Assembly: GCA_964400725.1 (NCBI GenBank)
Contig: CAYNVS010000011.1
Span: forward strand, 1 to 64,000
Source: CAYNVS01 sp964400725
GTDB lineage: Bacteria; Myxococcota_A; SURF-8; CAYNVS01
Reading direction: 5' to 3'
Length of the DNA: 64,000 bases
Under the pieces are notes generated by a model. The model saw only the letters and a list, made by a program, of their open reading frames with translations, had not been told where the DNA came from and ran no database searches. The first letter of the stretch is position 1; each line of letters opens with the position of its first letter. Positions 1 through 9,025 of the stretch are shown piece by piece. The translations under genes and the position numbers were made by a program.

Positions 1-218
1 GAGTGCGCCGCCGTGAACGCGGTCGAGTCGAAAACTTCTCCGCTGGCGGTTTTTTTGCCGTGAAACGAACCGCCGTACCAAGTGCTTTGAACGACTTGAA
101 CCTTGTGAAAGGGAAGCGGTTTGACGGTCGGAGCGGCGCACGCCGCCAAAGAAGCCAGCAGGATTATTCCCGCCGCTTTTGCCGCCGCGCTTTTACATCG
201 AAATACGTATTTAATCAT
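1..218 (-). CDS. rlpA: RlpA-like septal ring lipoprotein (partial, runs off left edge)
   Basis: Translating the minus strand from the ATG at 218 gives a lipoprotein signal (basic start, hydrophobic stretch IILLASLAAC with the Cys as lipobox). After about 20 residues comes STWYGGSFHGKKTASGEVFD, the conserved beginning of the double-psi beta-barrel of the RlpA family. The reading frame is open to base 1, so only about 72 residues are visible. RlpA proteins are outer-membrane lipoproteins, and some are lytic transglycosylases acting on denuded peptidoglycan at the septum. Whether this one has the catalytic residues cannot be seen here. It starts 12 nt after the prfB stop on the same strand, with an AAGG just upstream, so the two are probably co-transcribed. 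Confidence 0.85.
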   Translation of the reverse strand, partial: MIKYVFRCKSAAAKAAGIILLASLAACAAPTVKPLPFHKVQVVQSTWYGGSFHGKKTASGEVFDSTAFTAAH

Positions 219-230
219 GTTAAACCTTAT

Positions 231-1386
231 TCAATCTTCGTCGCCGGATTCGTTCGCCGCTTTTTGGGCGGCGGTCTTGCTTTTGCCGGTCATGTTCCAG
301 CGCAAGTACGATTCGACGAGTTCTTCCAGCTCGCCGTCGAGAACCTCGAAGGCGTTGCTGGTTGTGTAATCTGTGCGTAAATCTTTTACCATTTTATACG
401 GATGCAGAACGTAGGAGCGGATTTGCGAGCCCCACGCTATATCTTTTCGGTTGTCGTACGCTTCCTGCGCTTTGGCCTGACGCTTGCTCATTTCAAGCTC
501 GTAAAGTTTGCTTTTTAAGAGCTTCATGGCCGTGGCTTTGTTCTGTTGTTGCGAGCGTTCGTTTTGGCACTGCGTTACGATGCCGGTGGGAATGTGCGTA
601 ATCCGGACGGCCGAGTCGGTTACGTTCACGTGCTGGCCGCCCTTTCCTCCGGCTCGAAAAACGTCGATTCGCAAATCGGATTCGTTAATTTCGACGTCGA
701 ACGAGTCGTCGATTTCGGGAGCGACGGCGCAAGAAGCGAAAGAAGTGTGGCGTCTGGCGTTCGAGTCGAACGGGCTGATGCGGACGAGTCTGTGGACTCC
801 CGTTTCCCCCTTCAGGCGTCCGTAAGCGTAGTCGCCTTCAATCATCAGGGTTACGTTTTTGTAGCCCGCTTCCTCGCCTTGCAGAAAATCGACGAGCGCG
901 CATTTCCAGCCCATTTTTTCGGCGTACATGGAGTACATGCGCATCAGCATCTCAACCCAATCCTGACTTTCGGTTCCGCCAGCGCCGCTGTTGAGGTCTA
1001 GAATGGCGTTGGAGCGGTCCAGCTCGTCGCTCATCATGCGGGCGAATTCTACAGCTACCGTTTTCTTCGCCAATGCGTTAATCATAGCGGCGCACTCGGT
1101 CAACGCTTCTTCGTCTTCGGCTTCAACCGCCAGCTCAAACATCGCTTTCGCGTCGGCCAGAGAAGTAATCAAGTCTTCAATTTCCTTGACGTCTTTTTCA
1201 AGTCTGGATTTTTCCCGCAGGAGGTTTTTCGCCGCCGAAGGGTCGCTCCATAGGGAAGCGTCGGCGCATTTGTCCTCAAGGGTTTTAAGGCGTTTAATCT
1301 GCGAGGGAAGGTCAAAGAGAGTCCCGCAACAGTATTATCTTCTCGGAGAGTTCGGCGAGTCTTGTCTTGATGTCGTTCGTTTCCAT
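231..1386 (-). CDS. prfB: Peptide chain release factor 2, programmed +1 frameshift
   Basis: RF2 recognises UGA and UAA stop codons and triggers peptide release. The gene starts at the ATG at 1386 (GGAGG 5 nt upstream), runs 24 codons to CTT followed by in-frame TGA, and continues in the +1 frame to the TGA at 231-233, giving about 384 residues. The downstream frame holds the domain 3 motif AGGKGGQHVN with the catalytic GGQ, and the RF2-type discriminator region around HIPTGIVTQCQNERSQ. The CTT TGA C junction is the standard RF2 autoregulatory site: low RF2 lets the ribosome slip into the functional frame. A downstream-only reading would start at 1172 and lose the N-terminal domain, so the frameshifted product is the right one. 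The rlpA-like gene follows 12 nt downstream. Confidence 0.96.
1311..1317 (-). other. RF2 programmed +1 frameshift site (CTT TGA C)
   Basis: On the minus strand codon 24 (CTT, Leu) is followed by TGA and C, identical to the heptamer used in most bacterial RF2 genes. The +1 frame (GAC CTT CCC) stays open for 360 codons. The stretch before it reads CGG GAC TCT, so the strong AGGGGG-type internal Shine-Dalgarno known from E. coli is weak or absent here. Confidence 0.93.
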
Positions 1387-1442
1387 TTCTACCTCCATGC
1401 CGTCGTTTATTTAACGGCAAACAAACTAAAACGCAACGATTA

Positions 1443-1471
1443 AATATGACGCATTGCGTCTAATTTGTCAA
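1443..1471 (-). promoter_or_regulatory. Candidate sigma-70-type promoter of prfB with a palindromic spacer
   Basis: On the minus strand TTGACA (1466-1471) and CATATT (1443-1448) are separated by 17 nt, upstream of prfB. Most of the spacer and the edge of the -10 form the near-perfect palindrome GACGCAATGCGTC (1448-1460), which could be an operator. Prediction by inspection only. Confidence 0.45.
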
Positions 1472-1673
1472 GCCATCGTTGATATGTTAATAAAATCAAT
1501 GTGATATAAGTTGACGCATCCGTTTGCGGCCTTCTACAAATAACCGCCGTTATTAATATTTTAATGTATAACGTTCTTTCTTTGTTCCCCGCGGCTTGCG
1601 GACTACATGATATTTTTTGCAAAAACGCGCCTTCGTTGTAAACTGTTTAAAACAGCGGACGAACGGAGCGAGA

Positions 1674-3242
1674 ATGAGGTTAAAAACTTTTCCGAAATTT
1701 ATATTTACGGCAATAGCCGCTTTTTTAGCTTTTTTCGCCGTATTCTTCGGCGCGTTAAGCGAAGGCGCAGGGGCGGACGCGGGCGAAATAGCGGTCATAG
1801 AGGACTCGACCGGCTCAATTTTGCCGATTAGCGGAATATGCGCAAACTTCATGTATCCTAACGGTTTGTGCGTAACCGCCGCGGGCTCGGCCTTCTTTGC
1901 GACGCATCCCGACGAATACGACTTTCTTATTTTAATTACCAATAAAAGTTTGCCGGCTACGGAAAAAGCCGGTTACCCGTTGCAGGTTGACGCAAAAGGG
2001 ATGGGCGTGGACAACTTTCCGTGGCATTACGCGCACATAGGAAGCAAAGGAAGACTTTTACACGTCGTTACGCTGGGCTCAATCGCAAGCATGCCGGACG
2101 ATCCGGAAGGAATTTTCACAGGCGGCATTCCTATCAGCGGTCTTGAAATTATCGGGCACGAGTTAGGGCATCACTGGCTCGCCTATACAGGTCTGCAATT
2201 TGCCGGAGGGCAAAAACTAGACGTTCTGCGCGGTTATCAGGAAGGGAACGGCCCTATTATTCACTATTCGTGCTGGTTCAATTCGTATTCCGTTCTTTAC
2301 GGAGGAATGCTGACCGATAACAAAGACGGAACTTTTACGGACGTCAACGGCCCTCGCAAGTTTACTCAGCTCGACCAGTATTTCATGGGACTGCGCTCTC
2401 CTCAAGAGGTTGAGCCGATGTGGTACGTGGAGGTCAATTCGAGCCTTTACGGATGCGCCGACTGGCCTAGGGGAAGGGGCGTTCCTCACGATATAAGCGG
2501 CGAACGCGTCGATTTTACCATCGACGACATAATCCGCGCCAACGGCCCCCGCGTTCCGGCGACGAGCAAATGTCATTATAAGGCGGCCTTTGCTTTCGTT
2601 CATCCGGTCGGCCTGCCTCCGTCGCAAACGGAGCTTGCAAAATTCGAGCTTTACCGCTCCAAGCTCGAAAAATGGTGGGAATGGGCGACCGACAACCGCA
2701 GCTCGCTTGACGCGACGCTTAGCGGATGCGGCGAAGGGACGGCGGCGTGCGCGGGGCAGAAGTCGCCCCAATGCGGCGCGCCCGCCGACGGCGACGCCGA
2801 CGTTGACGCGGCGGATACGACCGAAACGACGGAGACGGACGAGCAATTCTGCACTCCGGGCGCGCGTGGGTGCGACGGCAAGCTGGCGGTCAAGTGCGAC
2901 GCCAACGGGGAGAATTGGATGATGGTTGACGATTGTTCGTTCAACGGCGGCGACTGTCGAAACGGAGAATGCGCGGCGTCGGCGGATGGAGACGACGATT
3001 ACGAATTTCAGTACGAAGACGTATTGCCCGAATACGACGATTCGACGACGGATGAGACGACCGAAGCGCCGCAGGAAGAGGAAACGGCTTATGCGGAGGG
3101 AGATGTTGAATGGGAGACCGCGGAGGCTAATAAAAAGTCGTCGGGCGGCGGGTGCGGTCAAGGAGCCGAAAGCGCGCTGGTATTTATTGCGTTCGCGGCG
3201 CTGGCTCTTCGCTCCAAGAAAAATCCATCGGCCCGCAACTAG
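1674..3242 (+). CDS. Secreted HExxH metalloprotease-like protein with C-terminal sorting tail
   Basis: About 522 residues. I chose the ATG at 1674 (preceded by GGAGCGAG) because it opens directly into a signal peptide (basic start, then a long hydrophobic run ending near GAGA). A zinc-binding HELGHH motif lies at about residues 162-167, inside a soluble domain rich in Trp and Tyr. No metzincin third ligand follows, so the metal ligands beyond the two His are unknown. From about residue 370 comes an Asp-Gly-Asp and Thr/Glu-rich linker, then a Cys-rich module (CTPGARGCDGK onwards), then a second acidic linker. The end is SSGGGCGQG, a hydrophobic segment and RSKKNPSARN, a tripartite tail like the MYXO-CTERM or GlyGly-CTERM sorting signals. 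Protease activity is inferred from the motif only; no named peptidase family was recognised. Confidence 0.7.
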   Translation: MRLKTFPKFIFTAIAAFLAFFAVFFGALSEGAGADAGEIAVIEDSTGSILPISGICANFMYPNGLCVTAAGSAFFATHPDEYDFLILITNKSLPATEKAGYPLQVDAKGMGVDNFPWHYAHIGSKGRLLHVVTLGSIASMPDDPEGIFTGGIPISGLEIIGHELGHHWLAYTGLQFAGGQKLDVLRGYQEGNGPIIHYSCWFNSYSVLYGGMLTDNKDGTFTDVNGPRKFTQLDQYFMGLRSPQEVEPMWYVEVNSSLYGCADWPRGRGVPHDISGERVDFTIDDIIRANGPRVPATSKCHYKAAFAFVHPVGLPPSQTELAKFELYRSKLEKWWEWATDNRSSLDATLSGCGEGTAACAGQKSPQCGAPADGDADVDAADTTETTETDEQFCTPGARGCDGKLAVKCDANGENWMMVDDCSFNGGDCRNGECAASADGDDDYEFQYEDVLPEYDDSTTDETTEAPQEEETAYAEGDVEWETAEANKKSSGGGCGQGAESALVFIAFAALALRSKKNPSARN

Positions 3243-3365
3243 CCGAGTAAAAAGAAAGCGACTCAGACTTACGAAGTTCGGCGCGGGGCGCGCGGAATAA
3301 TAAATAAACGCCGCCGATAAATTTATTATAGCAGTTCTCAAAAGTTTTGTCCGTTATTCGGAGTA

Positions 3366-3455
3366 GGGTGGCGCTGATAAGCGTAGCAATAGCGCAGCTT
3401 ATCAGTGTAAAAACACTGATAAATTCCGCATTCGCTTCATTTATCAGTGCCACCC
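3366..3455. repeat. 90-bp imperfect palindromic element (REP- or MITE-like)
   Basis: The left end GGGTGGCGCTGATAAG matches the reverse complement of the right end (TTTATCAGTGCCACCC) with few differences. An inner hairpin pairs CTTATCAGTG with CACTGATAAA around a short A-rich loop. The sequence ACTGATAA or its complement therefore occurs four times. The element occupies most of the gap between the HExxH gene and the cyclase gene. There is no downstream T-run, so it is not a simple terminator. I see no second copy in the window. Confidence 0.6.
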
Positions 3456-3494
3456 ATAAAATTCGGACTATATTTTCGAGAAACGCTATAAAAT

Positions 3495-3524
3495 TTTACG
3501 CATATTCCCGCCTTGTGCTATAAT
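3495..3524 (+). promoter_or_regulatory. Candidate promoter of the CHASE2-cyclase gene
   Basis: TTTACG (3495-3500) and a perfect TATAAT (3519-3524), with an upstream TGTGC resembling an extended -10, are 18 nt apart. A transcript from here would start near 3531. That excludes the upstream TTG at 3513 as a start codon and supports the ATG at 3582. Confidence 0.5.
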
Positions 3525-3581
3525 CAATTTTTACGTTACGGCTGGTTGCATAAAAATTTATTTTTAAAAAGGCTGACGCTT

Positions 3582-5960
3582 ATGCACAAACACAATTTGT
3601 CCGCAATCGCGTTCTTTTTCGCCGCGGCTCTAATTTTTTTCGGGCTGTGGTTTGCGGCGCAGAAATACCCTACCAAATACCCCAACCACCCGTCCCTATA
3701 CGAGTCCATAGAGCAAAGCTCGCTGAGGTGGAAGCTCAAGTTCGTTAAAACGCCGCGCCCAAGCTCCGACGTGGTCGTCGTCGGCATCGACGACGCGACA
3801 TTCGGCCTTACCGGAACCCCGCCGCTTCCCCGCGACGTTTACGCCGACATAATAGCCAAACTTCGCGAATACGGCGCCGAAACGATCGCTCTCAATATGA
3901 TTTTCGCGGACCCTCACCTTGAGTTTCTCGCGCCGAGCGCATTCTCGTCTCTTTATCCCAGTCTGCCTCTGGCAGACATCCGCGTCGTCAACAAGTTCAA
4001 CTATCTAAAAGAGCTTCGCGCAAAACTGGACGCCGAAGAGAAAAAAGTCGAGTTCGGTGCAGCCGATGGAATGTATAAACCGGAGTACGTCGAGCGTTTT
4101 AAAAACGAAAAGGAACAATTTCTCGCTCTTATAGAGTCGATTGCGCGCGGCGCGGCCAACGCTGCGTTCGAGAAGGAAGTCTCTCTTTACGACGACATCG
4201 TTTTATGCGCGAACCTTTACAATAAAACGGTTATGGAACTGCCGCCTTCCGAGAAGGAAGCGGTGGAGCGTTTTATGTCGAGCGCATTGCCGTTAAGCGG
4301 AGTCGAGGAAAAACTGTATCCGAAGACCGTCGCGGAAACTCTTTATCCGCAGCTGTTCGACTCTCAACCGATAATAGGAGTAAACGAGATTGCGAATTTG
4401 GAGCGCCCGTTCGTCTGCTCGGCGTGGCTGCTCGTCAACTTCAAGGGGCGCGCCTTTGCAGGGCTTATTCCATACGCAATAGCCAACTTTAAAAGCGCTC
4501 CGCTTGAAATCGAAGGGGCGAAAAACGGAAAGATTAATATGAAAGTCGGCAGGCTCGGCTTTCAAACCGGCCTCGACGGCCGTTTCCCGCTGTTGTTCTA
4601 CAACGATGCCGACTTCCCGAAGGTCGTAAGCGCTCGTTCGGTTTTAACCAAACAGGCGGACGCCGTTGATATTGAGGGGAAACTGGTAATCGTTGACGTT
4701 CGCGCCGCAAGCGCCAGCGGCTACCTTCAAGTGCCGACGCCGACGCGCGAACGCATGTGGGTTTCGGACGTAAAAGCTACGCTCGCCTCAAACATATTGC
4801 AGGGGCACCGCGGTCCAGACGACCACCGCCCTGTTTGGCTGTTATGGCTCGAAGGCGGCCTTATTTGGCTTTACGCCGCTATACTCGCGTGGTTCTCGCG
4901 AAGGCAGTCGCTAGCTTACAGTCTCGTCGTGGGCGCGGCTATGTTAGCCGCCGTTTCGCTGGTCGATTTTTTACTTTTACTGCCGCGCGGTTATTGGATG
5001 AGCAGCGCCATACTCGTTATCGAGGTTCCGCTGTTGATGGTCGCCAATGTCATCGCGCATTATGTAATTCAAACGGCGGAAAGGCAGAAAGTCCGGCGCG
5101 CGTTCGGGTTTTATTTGCCAAGCAACGTGTTGGAGCATGTGCTCAAGAACGAGGATTCGCTTAAATTCGGAGGCGAGCGCAAGGAGTTGTCCATCCTCTT
5201 TTCGGACATCCGCGGCTTTACAAGCATCTCGGAAGCGACCGACGCCGAGACTCTAACGCACATGCTCAACGTGCATCTCAACACGCTTACGCAGGTGGTC
5301 TTCGCCAACAGCGGCACGCTGGACAAATACATCGGCGACTGCATTATGGCGTTCTTCGGGGCTCCCGCGCCGATGGACGACCACGCCTACCGCGCCGTTA
5401 AATGCGCGCTCGACATGCAGGCGGGGCTGCGGAAGATAAGGCCGCAATGGTTCGAGGCGTGCCGCCAGAACGTAAAAATTGGCGTGGGCGTCGCAAGCGG
5501 CGACGTTCTTATAGGCAACATGGGAAGCGAAACGCTGTTCGATTACACGGTCATCGGCGACAAAGTTAATCTCGCCTCGCGCCTTGAGGGGCTCACGAAG
5601 GAGTACGGCGTGGATGTGTTGGTTTCGCAGTTGACGCGGCAAAAGGTAACGGACGGCGTGCATTTTCTTGAAATCGACGCGGTGAAGGTAAAGGGGCGCG
5701 ACACGGTGGAGAAGATTTACGAGGCCGTGTGTTTAGGCGAGCCGGACGAAACGCGCAAAAGTTACGACGGCTTTATAACCGAGGCGATAGCGGCCTACCG
5801 GGCGGGGCGGTTTGAGGAAGCGGCGGTTCTGTTTAAAAAGGCGTCGGCTGTAATGCCCGATATGAAACTGCCGCATTTATACGCCGACCGTATAGAGAAA
5901 CTGCAAGCCGAAGGCGTACCGGAAGGCTGGAACGGGGTAACGGTATTCGACCATAAATAA
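3582..5960 (+). CDS. CHASE2-domain membrane class III adenylate cyclase
   Basis: About 792 residues. An N-terminal membrane helix (residues 8-27) is followed by a periplasmic CHASE2-type sensor (about 45-400), three closely spaced helices (about 425-505) and a cytoplasmic class III cyclase domain (about 525-710). The two metal-binding aspartates are visible in FSDIRGFT (D542) and KYIGDCIMAFFG (D586), and the transition-state Asn/Arg in VNLASRLE. The Lys of DKYIGD and the Asp of IGDKVN fit an adenylate rather than guanylate cyclase. The product would be cAMP made in response to an unknown periplasmic signal. The last 80 residues resemble one TPR-like helical hairpin. It stands alone with its own candidate promoter; no cAMP-binding regulator is in the window. 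Confidence 0.88.
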   Translation: MHKHNLSAIAFFFAAALIFFGLWFAAQKYPTKYPNHPSLYESIEQSSLRWKLKFVKTPRPSSDVVVVGIDDATFGLTGTPPLPRDVYADIIAKLREYGAETIALNMIFADPHLEFLAPSAFSSLYPSLPLADIRVVNKFNYLKELRAKLDAEEKKVEFGAADGMYKPEYVERFKNEKEQFLALIESIARGAANAAFEKEVSLYDDIVLCANLYNKTVMELPPSEKEAVERFMSSALPLSGVEEKLYPKTVAETLYPQLFDSQPIIGVNEIANLERPFVCSAWLLVNFKGRAFAGLIPYAIANFKSAPLEIEGAKNGKINMKVGRLGFQTGLDGRFPLLFYNDADFPKVVSARSVLTKQADAVDIEGKLVIVDVRAASASGYLQVPTPTRERMWVSDVKATLASNILQGHRGPDDHRPVWLLWLEGGLIWLYAAILAWFSRRQSLAYSLVVGAAMLAAVSLVDFLLLLPRGYWMSSAILVIEVPLLMVANVIAHYVIQTAERQKVRRAFGFYLPSNVLEHVLKNEDSLKFGGERKELSILFSDIRGFTSISEATDAETLTHMLNVHLNTLTQVVFANSGTLDKYIGDCIMAFFGAPAPMDDHAYRAVKCALDMQAGLRKIRPQWFEACRQNVKIGVGVASGDVLIGNMGSETLFDYTVIGDKVNLASRLEGLTKEYGVDVLVSQLTRQKVTDGVHFLEIDAVKVKGRDTVEKIYEAVCLGEPDETRKSYDGFITEAIAAYRAGRFEEAAVLFKKASAVMPDMKLPHLYADRIEKLQAEGVPEGWNGVTVFDHK

Positions 5961-6334
5961 AACATTTGGCTTCACATTATATTGCAATATATGTTGTGTT
6001 ATATGGAAAAGCAGCATAGAATTAAAGCGATAGACAACCTTAAAATGGGTTAGTATTAATTGCCTGCAACGATTTCGGAGACGCGACGTTTCGGTTTTGT
6101 TTTCTACTTCATTCTTTCTTTATTATGCTTCTTCTCGCCTCGAAAACCTTTTGAAAGCTGGTAAATTGGACGATTAAGCCTAAATGTTTTTTTTACAAAT
6201 AAAGCTTATCGAAACTATTAGATTATTAGTTCGCGGCGAAAAGTTGCGCGGACGTAAAATAAAAGTAAACTAATTAAAGTAAAGAACAGATTGCGCGCGC
6301 GGCATGCTAGTTTAACAGTTACACGGAGAAGACG
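5961..6334. other. Intergenic region, no gene recognised
   Basis: This is 374 AT-rich bases between the cyclase and the Yip1/PKD gene. The only structure I noticed is a near-palindrome centred on TTGCAA at about 5974-5994. I see no convincing terminator, promoter or RNA gene. A GGAGAAG ribosome-binding site precedes the next start. Confidence 0.4.
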
Positions 6335-9025
6335 ATGACGAAGCCGACGGATAAAGAGACCATTTCCGGGTTTGAAAACAAGAACGAATGCCTTTATATG
6401 ACCGTCGAGCTTAAGTTCGGCGAATCGGTCAAGGCCGTAATATCGCAGAGCGACCCGATGTTTAACGTTTGCAGAGAAGCGATTCGCCAGCGTCATCTGC
6501 GCGTTCATTCGGTTCAATCTCTTGAGCGCAAGCCTCACGGCGTTCCGGAACTGGCGGACGTGCTCGGCCTTAACGCGCCGAGGGAAGAAAAACGCCATGC
6601 CGCCGCCGCTAAAGCTGAATCTCAGCAGGCGAACTCGACGATGAAATATACGAGAGCTCCGATGGACGAAGTTGCGCGTCAGGATCAGGCGCGCCGCGCC
6701 GCGGAAGCCGAGGCCGAGAAACAGCGTCAGGCGCAGTCTTACAGACAAAGCGAAAACGTCCAGCCTCATCCGAGCGCTGAGGCGGCTCAGCCCAAAATTA
6801 ATTACGGACGAGAACGCGCCGCCTCAGAGGCTGCGGCAAGACCGAAAGCCGAAACAAGCTCCGGGGCGCGCGTCGATAAGCCGGCAGCCCGCGAAGCCGC
6901 GCAGAGCCCAAGCGAAAAACCAAAGCCGAAGGCCGCAATCCCCGTTCCGTCCGCTTTGATGCCGAAGCTGCGCGTCGGAGTTTCGGACGAGCGTCTTTCT
7001 TCGACTACGCCTCTAAGAATGCTGCTCGGCTTCTTTTTCAATAAAGAAATTTTCATAGGTCAATACAACCTGCTCGTTTCTATTAATAAAAAAGCGAGCG
7101 TTTGGGTTTTAATCGGCATAGCCGTTTTAGCTTCGCTGCTGCAGGGCTTCTTAGAGGCGGTCATTCCGTCGTCCTTGTTCTATCTCGATTTTTCTCCGGC
7201 GCTGGTTCCTTTACCGCTGCCGATAGCGGGAGCCAAAGGCATTTTGGAAAATATAATGGTCAATTTTGGCCTCGCGCTGCTCACGTTATTGGCGTACGCA
7301 ACGCTGATTATGCTGCTTGTTTTATTCATTAGAATTAAACTTTCCGTTCTTCAAATTTTTGCGATTTTAAGCGTGTCGCGGTTTATATGCGTAACGTTGT
7401 GGGCTCCGGCGATGTTCGCGCTTGATTTCAGGCTATTTTTCGAGCTCATTCTTTTCGCTTTCCTATTCGGCGCTTTCGTAGTTTACAGAATGTCCGCCGT
7501 GCTGGTCGCGGTAGAATATCAAGAAGCCAAGACGGCTACCTTTTTAATGACGTTTATAGTTTGGACGTTCTCCACATTCCTGCTTATAAACTCGCCGACC
7601 GTAGAAGCGGTTGCAACGATGGGAATGAAATCAACCGCGGTAAAAACCTACATGCAGATGATAGGGGCGATGGGAAGCGTGCTTCAAAGCAAAGAGGGAA
7701 TGGATAAACTTCAAGAATACATGAAAAGAATGAAGAACGGCGAAAGTCTGGAAGAGATCGTTTTGAAAGACTTCGGGCTTGAAGAGGGCGGCGAGAAATT
7801 AGAGCTTGCGGAAGGCGAAGAGGGCGACGGAAATAAGCCGGACGGTCATGCAACCAAAAAGGCGCCCGTTAAGGCGGCTGTGGAGGCGGAAGGCGAAATA
7901 ATAGGACGACGAAGCCCGAAGAATAAAAATCAGTTTACTTTCGAGCTTGCCGTCAGCTCCGTAAAAAACGCGAAAGGGCCGTTCGTCGCGCTGTGGGACA
8001 TGAACTACGACGGCAAAACTTTCAATGAGACGGCCTCGTCGGAGATTGACAAACCGGTGGAATATACTTATCTGGCTCCGGGGAGGCAGATAGTTGCGGC
8101 GCGCCTTCGCAACGCGGCGGGTCAGCTTAGCGAGCCGCTGCTGTACACTGTTGTAACCGATCAGGACGCCGCGTTGACGGTAGAGTTTAAGCGTCCTTTC
8201 TATGCGGCGCCGCATATAAGCCCAGTAACGATTGCGTCGGTCGTATCTCCCAAGGAATTTGCAGATTTCGGCTATTGGCTGCAATACGATTTCAGCTACG
8301 ACGAGAAAGCCGGTTTTAAAAAGGAATTCTCGGCTAAGAATACCGCGCAGCTCAAGTGGTTTCCTCCGGCGGAAGGGCGTTATCTCATCGGAGTGCGGGC
8401 GGTAGGCTGGGACGACGTTGCCGGGCCGGTTTCGGTTTTCGATGTGGCGATTGGTCAAGCCGCCGCGCAAAAACAGTTTGAAAATCAAGGACCGTGCTTG
8501 CAAGGCTCGCCGTGCCTTTTGCGCGCGCATTCGGCGGACATTAACGCTTACCTTTCAGGGTTGAAGTTCGAGTGGGATTTTGCGTACGACGGCAAGAGCT
8601 TTATGATGAAAGACAAGAGCCGAGAAAAACCCTATATCGCTCATTCGTTTGAGCATAGCGGTTCGTTCCGGGTCGCCTATAGGTTGGTTGACGAAAAAAA
8701 GAACGCGGTCAAGCAAGTCGATTCGATGCAAATAAAAGTAAATAAGGCTCCGCCGGTCGCTAGAATCAATTCGGTCTTCAACGCGTCCGAGGCGGTTCTG
8801 ACGGCCTTCTGCAAGAGCGTTTCCGCGTCCGACTCGGCTTTTGTCATCGAGTGGGATACCGCCTACGACGGCAGGACGTTCAAAGCGAACAAGAGTCTTT
8901 CAAACAAAAAGGAAATCGTCGCGCCTAAAACAAAAGGAGCGGCAAAAAAAGCCGCGATGCGCTGCTCGGACGCTCCCGGCGTTTGGAGCGAAACCGCCGT
9001 AATCGAAATTCCGGCTGGAAATTAG
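6335..9025 (+). CDS. Yip1-like multi-pass membrane protein with PKD-like repeats
   Basis: 896 residues, starting at an ATG behind GGAGAAG. Residues 1-75 form a small soluble domain, then about 150 residues of Ala/Glu/Arg/Pro-rich, probably disordered linker. Five or six hydrophobic helices (about 242-425) resemble the Yip1 membrane domain. A Lys/Glu-rich segment follows, then four modules of about 95 residues, each with the signature (W/Y)D..YD.K.F: WDMNYDGKTF near 552, YDFSYDEKAGF near 648, WDFAYDGKSF near 746 and WDTAYDGRTF near 839. These look like PKD or Ig-like beta-sandwiches. There is no N-terminal signal peptide. Its function is unknown; a membrane-anchored scaffold or adhesion role would be a guess. 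The 3' end overlaps the convergent nitrogenase-like operon by 4 nt. Confidence 0.7.
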   Translation: MTKPTDKETISGFENKNECLYMTVELKFGESVKAVISQSDPMFNVCREAIRQRHLRVHSVQSLERKPHGVPELADVLGLNAPREEKRHAAAAKAESQQANSTMKYTRAPMDEVARQDQARRAAEAEAEKQRQAQSYRQSENVQPHPSAEAAQPKINYGRERAASEAAARPKAETSSGARVDKPAAREAAQSPSEKPKPKAAIPVPSALMPKLRVGVSDERLSSTTPLRMLLGFFFNKEIFIGQYNLLVSINKKASVWVLIGIAVLASLLQGFLEAVIPSSLFYLDFSPALVPLPLPIAGAKGILENIMVNFGLALLTLLAYATLIMLLVLFIRIKLSVLQIFAILSVSRFICVTLWAPAMFALDFRLFFELILFAFLFGAFVVYRMSAVLVAVEYQEAKTATFLMTFIVWTFSTFLLINSPTVEAVATMGMKSTAVKTYMQMIGAMGSVLQSKEGMDKLQEYMKRMKNGESLEEIVLKDFGLEEGGEKLELAEGEEGDGNKPDGHATKKAPVKAAVEAEGEIIGRRSPKNKNQFTFELAVSSVKNAKGPFVALWDMNYDGKTFNETASSEIDKPVEYTYLAPGRQIVAARLRNAAGQLSEPLLYTVVTDQDAALTVEFKRPFYAAPHISPVTIASVVSPKEFADFGYWLQYDFSYDEKAGFKKEFSAKNTAQLKWFPPAEGRYLIGVRAVGWDDVAGPVSVFDVAIGQAAAQKQFENQGPCLQGSPCLLRAHSADINAYLSGLKFEWDFAYDGKSFMMKDKSREKPYIAHSFEHSGSFRVAYRLVDEKKNAVKQVDSMQIKVNKAPPVARINSVFNASEAVLTAFCKSVSASDSAFVIEWDTAYDGRTFKANKSLSNKKEIVAPKTKGAAKKAAMRCSDAPGVWSETAVIEIPAGN

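Noticed and set aside
2217..3341. Long antisense open frame (374 codons) on the minus strand opposite the HExxH gene, and similar long frames opposite other genes
   Set aside because: They are rich in Arg, Phe and Val with no domain, signal or ribosome-binding site, and are shadows of the codon bias of the real gene on the other strand.
3513..3581. Upstream TTG start for the CHASE2-cyclase
   Set aside because: It overlaps a predicted -10 box (TATAAT at 3519), so the transcript would begin after it. The ATG at 3582 starts directly at the first membrane helix.
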